From Haliclona indistincta (taxonomy: Eukaryota; Porifera; Demospongiae; Haplosclerida; Chalinidae), in NCBI GenBank assembly GCA_964017065.1, contig OZ024787.1, forward strand, positions 3,111,921-3,175,920: a DNA stretch of 64,000 nt, written 5' to 3'. The notes beneath the pieces are model-generated. The model saw nothing but the letters and a program-made list of their open reading frames with translations. It ran no database searches and was not told the origin of the DNA. Made by a program: the position numbers and the translations under genes. Below, one piece after another: positions 25,009-34,422 of this stretch. Positions within the stretch are counted from its first letter, which is position 1, and every line of letters starts with the position of its first letter.

Positions 25009-25299
25009 CTTCCCTGTGTTTGACTCTCGCTAGCTCGGTGGTTTATACATGCTCTGTAGGATTTACAAAAATGTATAGGATGTCGATTGTCGACACATGA
25101 GTTGCTACTCTATAGCAATGACGTATTACATCACATGATGGCGGATCTCGTTATGACTAAGAGATAGCTTTCGGATTACGTATAGCTAGACTATAGTACT
25201 ATAGTACATGTGTATGTGATAGTAGTTATTTCCACAACAACAAAAAGTAATAATAATGCCCGTAGTATCCTTTCTCTCTCTCTCTTCAGTGCAAGCTTT
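25009..25299. other. Promoter side of the CD225 gene
   Basis: 5' flank of the minus-strand CD225 gene. No coding sequence or recognisable element. Confidence 0.4.
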
Positions 25300-26312
25300 T
25301 GAATTTTTGCAGATGACATTTTGCAGGTGCAATCCTTTTTGCAGATGACATGGCTCTATATAGGCCAATTCATACTCCTTTAGACTATGAGTTACTCCAG
25401 AAAGATATTGATGCAATCTCCCGCTGGATATCTGCATGCTATTCACATGCAATTCAATGCTCAAAAGTGCAAATTTATGGTGTGTTTTTTTCAATAAAAC
25501 GTAGCATTGATGCTCCTCCAAATACTTTGTTTATTCATTATTTGATGGAATTCCCTTACAAAAAGCTGATGCCTAATACTTAGGGGTTTTTCTCACCTCA
25601 GATCTGAATTGGTCTTTCCACATTAAAACAATTTGTTCCAAAGCTAAAAAGCTTGTTGGTTTGTTTCATCGTAAGTTCTTTTCAGCCATGAATGTCAACA
25701 GTTGTATACTCTTATACAAAGCTTTTATAAGACCCAATCTTGAGTATTCCTGCCAGGTATGGGACCCGCACCTCTAGAAAGACATTGCTGCTTTAGAGTC
25801 TGCCCAAAAAATTGCTCTCAGAGCCTGTACTAAAAGATGGGATGCATCTTACGACCTACTGCTTCTTTCTCAAACAAAATTGCCTTCTCTTCAAGATAGA
25901 AGGGCCCATTTAAAGATTTGTACATTTTATAAAATTAATTGTTTATTCCCTTGTAGACTTTCCAGATGCTCCCATACGTTTTGATTCTAGTCCATATTCT
26001 ACTAGATCACTCCATTCCCTGAGTATCGCCAGTTATCCGTCTAAAACTAATCAATTCTTCGCTTCTTTATTTCCCTCTTCAACTAAACTTTGGAACAGTT
26101 TAACTTATGATGTTGTTTTCTTATCTAACTTTTCGTCTTTTTTAAAAATGTACCAAACCTTAATTTTTGTGCTGTGTGTTACTGTATACTTATAATTTTA
26201 GTGTAAATTTTTGTTATTTGGGGTGCATACCTCGTGTTAGCATTTTTTTGCTATTGTGTGTATCCAGACTTATGCCAAATAAAAAAAATAATTAAAAAAA
26301 AAACAAAAAAAT
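25300..26312 (+). pseudogene. 5'-truncated non-LTR retrotransposon (LINE) with RT remnants
   Basis: Conceptual translation gives the RT catalytic core ILFADDMALYRPI and, after two frameshifts, a run typical of LINE RT C-termini (LTSDLNWSFHIKTICSKAKK, then FIRPNLEYSCQVWDPHL ending in a stop, then KDIAALESAQKIALRACTKR). The frame is broken at about 25448, about 25575 and by an in-frame TAG near 25777, so it is dead. The 3' end has an A-rich tail (about 26279-26312). The clade (jockey/CR1-like) is not certain. Confidence 0.85.
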
Positions 26313-26315
26313 TCT

Positions 26316-26530
26316 CCTATTTGTAACAGGCTCAAGCCTGGACTACTACTGAGTTTCAACCTTGAAAACTCTGACTTGACCACTTCAATCATTATTACTA
26401 GCTAGTTCAATCATCTGTTCACATACTACTTTAAATACCACTTCAGCTGTAAATTAGCTGAGGGCCTGCGATTGAATTGGACTGGCTGCTACGAAAAACG
26501 TCTAGACTAAGTGTTTGTTGCGAATAATTA
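26316..26530 (+). pseudogene. Decayed duplicate of the SAMM50 last exon and 3' flank
   Basis: Contains GTAACAGGCTCAAGCCTGG, matching the acceptor and start of SAMM50 exon 12 at 23402 onward, then diverges in the coding part. It resumes similarity in the 3' flank (TGACCACTTCAATCA, later CCACTTCAG and AGACT-like blocks). It begins directly after the LINE A-rich tail. Confidence 0.6.
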
Positions 26531-26580
26531 TTTGTAGAGCTAGTTTTCACACTTACTGAGACCTCAGTGTTAAAGACTCA

Positions 26581-26964
26581 GAAAATTAAAAAGATTTCTA
26601 TCGAAGTCAAAGGGATGTAGGGTTGTGAAATCTACTACTGGTCCACAATGTAAACTAACAAGGAACAAGCATGGAATGGTAACACGATTGACTTGCTAAC
26701 AGACCATAGATCCCTACATCAGTGGCTGCTGTGGTTGGTTATAGCTAGTTCAGCTAGTTGCTGTTGACTGACACCTAACGTGCATTCAGCTTGTGACAAA
26801 ATATTGATCTTATGTACAGCCACTGATGTAGGGATCTATGGTCTGTTAGCAAGTCAATCGTGTTACCATTCCATGCTTGTTCTTTGTTAGTTTACATTGT
26901 GGACCAGTAGTAGATTTCACAACCCTACATCCCTTTGATTTCGATAGAAATCTTTTTAATTTTC
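26581..26964. mobile_element. Palindromic MITE family M2, copy A
   Basis: About 384 bp with near-perfect inverted arms of about 150 bp. The arms run from AAATTAAAAAGATTTCTATCG through CCTACATC and CAGACCATAGATCCCTACAT. The short core contains GTTGCTGTTGAC. Other copies are at 45851-46235, 55733-56101 and 57171-57600. No protein. Confidence 0.85.
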
Positions 26965-27271
26965 TTGTTTGTGTCCTTTTTTCTTGTTCAGCAAAGTGCA
27001 GTTCAATATCATGCACTGTCTTTGTTCCCACCATTGGTTTAGTTTTCCTGTTGTTGGTGGCTTTTCTTTATTATTAAGAATTTTAAACTTGTAGCTAATA
27101 ATAATTGTTATGCTGTACATATCATAATTGGGGCGAGCCTGAGCGAGCCCCATATGGGATCGAAAAGTCTATCTATGTATGCGTACGTCTTTCCGTAAAT
27201 GCCCTCACGCTCTAATTCACCGAACGGTTCAATTTTGCCGCGTGTGTATTACGTCATATCATACTAAGACG

Positions 27272-28009
27272 ATGGATCCTCCTGATACTACTATTCCAGT
27301 GCGTGATTATTCTTCAAAGAAAGAAGAACAACTTCTAAGGAGAATAGTGCGTGAAAGAGCTCGCCGAGCTGCTGAAACTGCAGAGGAAAAAGAGCAGAGA
27401 CTGAGCAAGCGAAGAGCTCGTGATAAGGCGCGACGTGCTGCCCAGCGTGATGAACAGCATGCTGAACAAAGAAAAACAATGCTACAGCAGTTGAGACGCC
27501 AACAGCAAGAACGACGTGATGCTGAGAGTAGTAAACAGAGAGAAGACAGGCTGCAGCACATGAGAGACCAAGAACACGAGCGACGTGATGCTGAGAATAG
27601 TGAACAAAGAGAAAACAGGCTACAGCACATGAGAGACCAAGATCACCAGCGACGTGATGTTGAAAGTAGTGAACAAAGAGAAAACAGGCTGCAGCACATG
27701 AGAGACCAAGAACACCAGCGACGTGATGTTGAAAGTAGTGAACAAAGAGAAAACAGGCTACAGCACATGAGAGACCAAGAACATGAGCGACGTGATGCTG
27801 AGGATCTAGCACAGAGAGATAGTCGACTACAGCGTTTACGAGAGAGTCGACAAAGACAACCTGATCATCCACAAATTGCTCTTTTTGATCAGCCAGCTGT
27901 TAGAGCCAAGATGCTCAATTTTCACATGTCTAAAGAGCCAGAGAAATTGAAGAAGAAGAAAGTATTAAGAAAAGAATTAAGATTGAAGAGACGGAGAGAG
28001 AGAGAATAA
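27272..28009 (+). CDS. STPR-like 23-residue-repeat basic protein
   Basis: An ORF of 245 aa from the ATG at 27272 (an upstream in-frame ATG at 27179 would add 31 residues). It contains repeats of exactly 23 residues such as RRDAENSEQRENRLQHM followed by RDQDHQ. There are four close tandem copies preceded by more diverged ones. This matches the score-and-three amino-acid peptide repeat (STPR) first described in the silkworm factor FMBP-1, a DNA-binding alpha-helical repeat often found in Helitron ORFs. The C-terminus is Lys/Arg-rich (KKKKVLRKELRLKRRRERE). No helicase or nuclease domain follows. The role is probably DNA binding. Whether the gene is host- or element-encoded is open. Confidence 0.65.
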   Translation: MDPPDTTIPVRDYSSKKEEQLLRRIVRERARRAAETAEEKEQRLSKRRARDKARRAAQRDEQHAEQRKTMLQQLRRQQQERRDAESSKQREDRLQHMRDQEHERRDAENSEQRENRLQHMRDQDHQRRDVESSEQRENRLQHMRDQEHQRRDVESSEQRENRLQHMRDQEHERRDAEDLAQRDSRLQRLRESRQRQPDHPQIALFDQPAVRAKMLNFHMSKEPEKLKKKKVLRKELRLKRRRERE

Positions 28010-28191
28010 GAACAGCTGCAGCAGAAAAAGATTCTGCAGCACCAAAGAAGAAGTCAGTTACTTTTAAATGACTATTATCCCATTATCATCATTATACAAT
28101 CGCTATATCAACTATCTTGAACTATAATCATCATTCATATTGCTATCCATTCTATTATTCCAACCAACTATCCGATTTTGTCATTTTTACT

Positions 28192-28757
28192 GTTAGAGTA
28201 ATTGATCAAACTTCGTCCGGTACCAATAATCGGCAATCCGTATGCCGAGAGAAAAAGGACTTTCCAGTTAGCGACTGTATGTTTCAAGAGCTGTTCATGT
28301 CCCTATAAAGTAGTGATAATTATAAGCGCTGGCCTTTCCCAGAGACGGAACTGTGATACAAAGGAAGACGCTGACGAATAGTATCAATCTTCGTCATACT
28401 GGGACTTAACTCCGTCTTTGTGATTTATTGCTAAGCCGCAGCTGGCGCTGCTAACAAAAACACTTGCATGCAACTCCCACTAGTTAGCTCTACAAGGAAG
28501 CACAACGGCGCCAAACTACAAGCGTCCTCTTTCCTGTAAGGCATGACGAATTTACGAACGAAAATTGCTGACTATGCAATTAATAACTATTATGTTTTAT
28601 GTCAAATATTAGAGAGAGGATTATAATTTTTAATGATTGAGGATTTGAAAGTGCTGAATAATAATTATTTCAGATCTTCCTGTTGACAACTGTAAAAAAA
28701 TCAATAAAAATAATTGTAATTTCATTATTATGTACCTCCTCTTATTAACTTGCTCTT
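28192..28757. repeat. Left arm of about 560-bp inverted repeat
   Basis: Pairs with 29080-29641. Shared blocks include GAAGTTAAC-type ends, CTTCGTCCGGTACC, GACGGAGTTAAGTC (inverted), GCGCTGCTAAC, TTACAGGAAAGAGGACGC (inverted) and the distal GTACCTCCTCTTATTA. The arms differ by small indels and substitutions, so they are not recent copies. Confidence 0.8.
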
Positions 28758-28779
28758 GTACAGTTTTAGATCTGAATCT

Positions 28780-29085
28780 GCATGTGTTTACAAGTATATG
28801 TGTCAAGTTATATTTTGGTTAACAATTTCAACATACCAACAGGACGTTTCATTTCTGAGTACGTGTAACACCAACAGAGCTGTCTGAATCTGACAAGCAC
28901 ATGTCAAAGGTTAACAATTTCAACATACCAATAGAAATCTTTGACTTCACTCCTCACTGAGTACGTGTAACACCACTAGAGCTGTCTGAGTCTGACAAAC
29001 ACATATCACATGATATTTTGGTTAACAATTATTGTCAAGAAGTCTTCGACTTCATTCCTCGCTGAGTATGTGTAACACCACTACG
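28780..29085. repeat. Three imperfect tandem repeats of about 110-120 bp in the fold-back loop
   Basis: Units share GGTTAACAATT, TTCAACATACCAA, GACTTCA.TCCTC.CTGAGTA and GTGTAACACCA. They occupy the spacer between the two 560-bp arms. No coding potential. Confidence 0.7.
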
Positions 29086-29641
29086 CTAATAAGAGGAGGT
29101 ACATAATAATGAAATTATCGTCAAACAATCATGTTAATTTATTGATTTGTTACAGTTGTCAACAGGAGGATCTGAACTATTGTTCGACACTTTCAAATCC
29201 TAAAAATTATAATCCTCTCACTAATATTTTTGACATAAACTTAATTTTTATAAATAGCATAGTCAGCAATTTCCGTTCGTAAATTCGTCATGCCTTACAG
29301 GAAAGAGGACGCTTTGCAGTTTGGCGCCGTTGTGCTTCCTTGTAGAGCTAACTAAGGGGAGTTGCATGCAAGTATTTTTGTTAGCAGCGCCAGCTGTAGT
29401 TTAGCAATAAATCACAAAGACGGAGTTAAGTCTCTGTATGACGAAGATTGATATTAATCGTCAGCGTCTTCTTTAGCATCGTAGTTTCGTTTCATTGAAT
29501 GTTCAGTGCTTGCAATTTTCACTTAGTTATCAGGACATAAACAGCTATTAAACGTGCAGTTGTTTGCTGCAAGGCTGTTTTTTTTCCAGGCTTACGGGTT
29601 GCCGATTATAGGTACCGGACGAAGTTTAATCAATTACTCTA
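29080..29641. repeat. Right arm of about 560-bp inverted repeat
   Basis: Inverted partner of 28192-28757, ending at GGTACCGGACGAAGTTTAAT and ATTACTCTAC, about 30 bp inside the GGGGCGAGCC terminal repeat. Confidence 0.8.
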
Positions 29642-29724
29642 CATGTACGTACAGTTTGCTCAGGCTCGCCCCACATTGTCTTTACAATCATATTGTTATG
29701 CTGTACATATCAGCTCGCCTACAC

Positions 29725-30287
29725 CATAGATATTATATTGCCTACGGACTGGGATTGGACACTAGCTCACGTGAGCGCATAGTAACAATACATTTTTGGT
29801 GCGTGCACACCGCGTTGCTCTTGACCCAAATGCCGCAATACATTTAGCGAGTGAACTTTGTGTACCTCTACTGCAAATACGAACTGTTTTTAGTGTACGC
29901 TGTAGCTTTATAATTGTTATTCACGTTGATCAATGTGGTGTAGGCATGTTTTTCAGCGCCTAGGGCGATACTGCAGTGCAGAATTCGTACTTGTTAGTGA
30001 CCTTTTTTGTGTACCTCTGGACGCAACATGACAAATATCCGAATAAATTCAATACCTTGGAGCTACTGTTCGATGATTCGAATATGGTTTAGGCTATAAT
30101 CTGTATGCAGACAAAGCGTTATCTCGTTGCAAAACGCCTTTGATTCGGGCAGTTTTTGTATTAAGTAATACTGTAACCATGCAGAACCACGCCGTATCCA
30201 AGGGCAAAATTGACCTCCGGCGCAACGCGCTGTGTACACGGAAATGCCCAGTGTCCAATCCCAGTCCGTAGGCAATATAATATCTAT
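29725..30287. mobile_element. 563-bp TIR element with 8-bp target duplication
   Basis: Ends CATAGATATTATATTGCCTA and its inverse extend into a further shared CGGACTGGGATTGGACACT, about 40 bp in total. It is flanked by GCCTACAC (29717-29724 and 30288-30295). The 8-bp duplication suggests a hAT-type non-autonomous element, though the terminus is not the classic CAGGG. No ORF of note. Confidence 0.75.
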
Positions 30288-30295
30288 GCCTACAC

Positions 30296-31737
30296 ATGCA
30301 TGCAGTGGATACGAGCCCCGCCCACAATTGTTTGTAGACAAGTACGGCGGTTGTAATTATCTGGCAAGCGCAGAATGGTGATCCTATACGAGCTTACCGT
30401 TCTTCGAAGACTCCAGACAAATACATGTATGTGTTCTCCGTGATCCATAAGGCGCGGCGATACTCAAGCTAGTGCTTGGTCACGTGCGCTAACCACTGCT
30501 TGGTCACGTGCGTATTGCGCAATCACATCAATGGCGTCTAATACTTACAGTCAAACCGCAGGTGTCCCGAAATACGTACAAATCAAGAGTTATAATTTTC
30601 ACTCTAATAAACGCACACCAAGACAAAATTTCCCGCAGGTTGTCTTCCAACAGCTTTATCTTAGCACACGTATATAATTACACTTCAACGATTACAAATA
30701 TCCAGAAGTAATGTTTTTCTACATAATATAAAGTTTGTCTCATTAAAATCAATGCAGCAATTCCTGAGTTCTAGTGTAAAAATACTAAACTTTAAAAACG
30801 TGGGACATTTCCGTTTTGACAGTCTGATTGTTAGTTTCTATAATTCATCAGTAAGATAAGCATCCCGTCAGTCATATTTGTGAAAATTAGTGTTGTCCTG
30901 TCATGTCTCGCTTAGTTATCGTATAATAATTAATAATGCATTGTTGATTATTGCTATTAAAGAGATAATAGCAGTTCCCAGAGTCCTGAATGCAGTTGCA
31001 GCTGACTGGCCAAAGGTCTAGTCCTATCACTGTCCATAAAGGTCTTGTTCTTTGCAGTGTGTTCTTTGAAAACTAAATATTGTATAGTATGATCTGTACT
31101 GCAGACACTGCATGGTACTTTCAATAGTTTCATTGCTAATTCTGTCAGTAAACGACTTACCAACACTGTTTAAAAGTCATGGCTAGTAACTATGTTAATT
31201 TTTACCATTCTTAGTAGCATTATACAACCTTTACATAGGAGGATCAAAGATGGCGCCGCCAAATAGCCATAGAAAACGGTGGGACACTTTCGTTTTGACA
31301 TATTTACGCAGCCAAGTAAATTACTAAATTGAAGCTAATACCCAGGCCTACAGAAATAGTAACTTATTTGAGTTGTCTGCCTTACCGTCTGAGAGTATGC
31401 CACTCTAAAAGCTACTACTCGACCCAACCAATCCTGAGCTCGGCGAACTTGTAACCGTCGTACATTTCTTCTGAAACACGCTACCAATCCCAGTTTTCAT
31501 AGAACGGAAGAGCCAACATTTTAAAGTTGAAATCCGTATTCTGAAGTAACAAGTCGGTGTACAACTGGTATAAAAACGACGTTTCCTGAGCTGACTAGCT
31601 TTCATGTTTTCTCCCCAAATGTCCAGGGCACCGCCTACTTCCGGTTAAAATAAAATTGGGCAATTTTCTACCCTGGCGGTTTGACTGATCGAGAAATCGC
31701 GGAATTGATATCGACGTTTCGCTAAAAACTAAGTTCA
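30296..31737. other. Repeat-derived sequence, no gene
   Basis: 30300-30540 is a copy of a dispersed repeat (GAGCCCCGCCCAC, GCGCAGAATGGTGATCC, TTCTTCGAAGACTCCAG, GTCACGTGCG) also found near 41000-41210, 53530-53770 and 56750-57010. The rest (30540-31737) shows two GTGGGACA..TTCCGTTTTGACA-type motifs but nothing coding. Confidence 0.5.
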
Positions 31738-31826
31738 AAGGCACCTGCCAGAAGAATTTCATGACTGTTCATGGGTGTTTTGGTCTCGGCATTGCTCGCG
31801 TAAAGGCGCTAGGCGCGCTGAAGAAA

Positions 31827-31904
<78 letters not shown>

Positions 31905-33340
31905 GAAAACGAAGATGACGAAACACGGTTTTCACCGTTTCCAGGTTCGTCACTTTAGTAACAATTTCGAGCAATCTCCTTGCTACTGTAAGATGGGGAT
32001 TTAAGTGTCTTTTGACGTATACAATTCACGACCAAGCGAAATATCAGCGTTTGAACGCTAATACATTGTATGTAGCCGCCATCTTGTTTTCTCGTTCAAC
32101 CCTACATAGGGAGGCACGGTAGTGCCTCCCTAATTGTAAGTATCACATTAGCGATGCAGTCTATAGGTATATGTACATGTAGTACTAGATGCAAGTAGTT
32201 TGATCCAGCATAACTGTTACTGTGCAAAGCTAGCGGATGATGTAGTGATACATGTCGGTAACTGTAAGTACAAAATACAAGTTTTCATTTCTGAACAGAG
32301 ATAATTTTTTCTCCCATAATAAGACGATAGTGTCAGCCACTGTCTTATCTCATAGATTCAATCACTTTGTGACTGACTCAAAATGATCACTGTTAAAATG
32401 TCAGTTACTCATAAAAATAATGACTATCACACAGTGATTGTGTCTGTTACTAAAGGTGATTGAATCTATTAGAGATTGTACATATGCCGGAATGACACAG
32501 TCACTGTACATGAGGCTTGTTAAATAACTGCAGCCGGCTTGATTCAAATCACTACTGATCTTGAACTGGGAGTAATATCATAGATTAATACTTAAGGAGT
32601 CACGGTAGTGACTCCCTATGGGCTACATACAATGTATTAGCGTTCAAACACTGATATTTCGCTTGGTGATGAATTGTATACGTCCAAAGACACTTAGATC
32701 TACTCTCTGGCTATGCCCCATCTCACAGTAGCAAGGAGATTGCTCGAAATTGTTACTTAAGTGACGACCTGGAAACGGGGAAAATCGACTTTCGTCATCT
32801 TCGTTTTCTTTTTTTCTTTCTTTCTTCCTTCCTTCCTTCCTTCCTTCCTTCCTTCCTTCCTTCCTTCCTTCCTTCCTTCCTTCCTTCCTTCCTTCCTTCC
32901 TTCCTTCCCTCCCTCCCTCCCTCCCTCCCTCCCTCCCTCCCTCCCTCCCTCCCTCCCTCCCTCCCTCCCTCCCTCCCTCCCTCCCTCCCTCCCTCCCTCC
33001 CTCCCTCCCTCCCTCCCGTCCGTCCGTCCGTCCGTCCGTCCGTCCGTCCGTCCGTCCGTCCGTCCGTCCGTCCGTCCGTCCGTCCGTCCGTCCGTCCGTC
33101 CGTTTGTCCGTCCCCCGTTTGTCCGTCCTCCCTCCCTCCCTCCCTCCCTCCCTCCCTCCCTCCCTCCCTCCTTCCCTCCCTCCCTCCCTCCCTCCCTCCC
33201 TTCCTTCCTTCCTTCCTTCCTTCCTTCCTTCATTTCTTTCTTTCTTTCTTTCTTCAACTCGCCTAGCGCCTTTACGCGAGCAGTGTCGAGACCAAAACAC
33301 CAACGAACAGTCGTGAAATTCTCCTGGCATTTGCCTTTTG
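31738..33340. mobile_element. Fold-back element with expanded tetranucleotide arms
   Basis: Inverted arms 31738-32133 and 32594-33340. The arms share GGCACCTGCCAG-like or GGCATTTGCC-like ends, GGTGTTTTGGTCTCG, CGTAAAGGCGCTAGGCG, the GACGAAA..CCGTTTCCAGG block, GCAATCTCCTTGCTACTGT and the ATACATTGTATGTAGCC block. Each arm contains a microsatellite at the same place: (AAAG)n at 31829-31901 on the left, and CTTT/CCTT/CCCT/CCGT blocks at 32806-33253 on the right. The centre holds AGGGAGGCAC-GGTA-GTGCCTCCCT. The long Arg/Glu/Gly or Ser/Pro open frames here are artefacts. Confidence 0.75.
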
Positions 33341-34222
33341 AAATTTTTTGCCCAGTGGGAGTCATGTGACTTCCCGTGGAATATCCAGATATACCACAGA
33401 AAATCACATGATTTCCCGTGGAATATCCAGTTATTCCACAGGAAATCATGTGACTTTCCATGGTATATCTGAAATACACCACTGGCGGTGCCTTTGAAAA
33501 TAAGGCTTCCTATGGTACAACGATGGTTATACCAAGAAAAGGAGGGCAAGACAGGATCTAAATCACCGCGGAAACGGATGGTATAGATGTGACCCGAGCG
33601 CGAAGCGCGAGGGCATCTATTTCGGTCACTTCCAAGGTGATTTAAATCCAGTTTTGCCCGACTGCATGCTTCATGGTATAAGGTATTTACACCATGTTGC
33701 GCTTTCAGGTAAGCTTCCAAAGACTACCAAGCACCGAAACAAACCCTCTGCTGTTGCAAGAAGCCAGTAGTGTCGCCGTTTCCATCATCGAACGACGCTG
33801 ATCGAATAACAGCGCGTCGTTTGAACTCATAAGTTAGTGACGACGCTTCAGTTTACTATGTGTAGAAGCGCTACTTTAATTTGGGTCTCATTACATGCGC
33901 TTAATCATGGAGAAGCTAACTACGACGTATAAGTGCGTGTGTCAAATCTTTTTCCGAGCTACATGTACGACAGTATAACTGTTTTGTTCACAACGGAAGA
34001 GGCCATCTTTAACCCTTTAATTGCTGAATTATTTCGTCCAAATTTTGACGTGCTCTAAACTGGTAGTTGTAGTAACGTGACTCGTAACTTAGAGGACTGA
34101 ATTAGCTGGGATCAAAATTCTAATATCAAATCACGACACACAGTATTTAAACAGTGAGAGGAACAATGACTACAACACTACATGACATAAATACAAGAGG
34201 TGACAGACTGACTGACTACAAC
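31913..34222. repeat. First copy of about 2.3-kb duplication (probable contig end)
   Basis: Matches 34423-36692 throughout in my reading, at constant offsets of +2510 and then +2470. The only difference found is that tetranucleotide tracts are 40 bp longer here. It stops at the N gap, inside the LTR sequence. Confidence 0.85.
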
Positions 34223-34422
34223 NNNNNNNNNNNNNNNNNNNNNNNNNNNNNNNNNNNNNNNNNNNNNNNNNNNNNNNNNNNNNNNNNNNNNNNNNNNNNN
34301 NNNNNNNNNNNNNNNNNNNNNNNNNNNNNNNNNNNNNNNNNNNNNNNNNNNNNNNNNNNNNNNNNNNNNNNNNNNNNNNNNNNNNNNNNNNNNNNNNNNN
34401 NNNNNNNNNNNNNNNNNNNNNN
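34223..34422. other. Assembly gap (200 N)
   Basis: Exactly 200 unknown bases. It is flanked on both sides by the ends of the same about 2.3-kb sequence. Confidence 1.

Larger units (their letters stand above)
27130..29672. mobile_element. Candidate composite element: STPR ORF plus large fold-back
   Basis: Bounded by inverted GGGGCGAGCCTGAGC at 27130 and 29672. The left part carries the STPR-repeat ORF. The right part is a fold-back of about 560-bp arms (28192-28757 and 29080-29641) around three imperfect tandem repeats. Just outside lies a 21-bp direct repeat (27104-27124 and 29692-29712) belonging to the surrounding repeat, which this block interrupts. The boundaries are the best fit to the repeats seen, and the transposition class is unknown. 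Confidence 0.55.

Noticed and set aside
27291..27872. 193-aa minus ORF with FVHYFQHHV repeats
   Set aside because: Antisense shadow of the STPR repeats; the sense frame has the known 23-residue periodicity.
32644..33720. 358-aa minus ORF with GREG and GRTD repeats (and its twin at 35267-36190)
   Set aside because: Tetranucleotide repeats read in frame; length varies by 40 bp between the copies and no splice or domain evidence exists.
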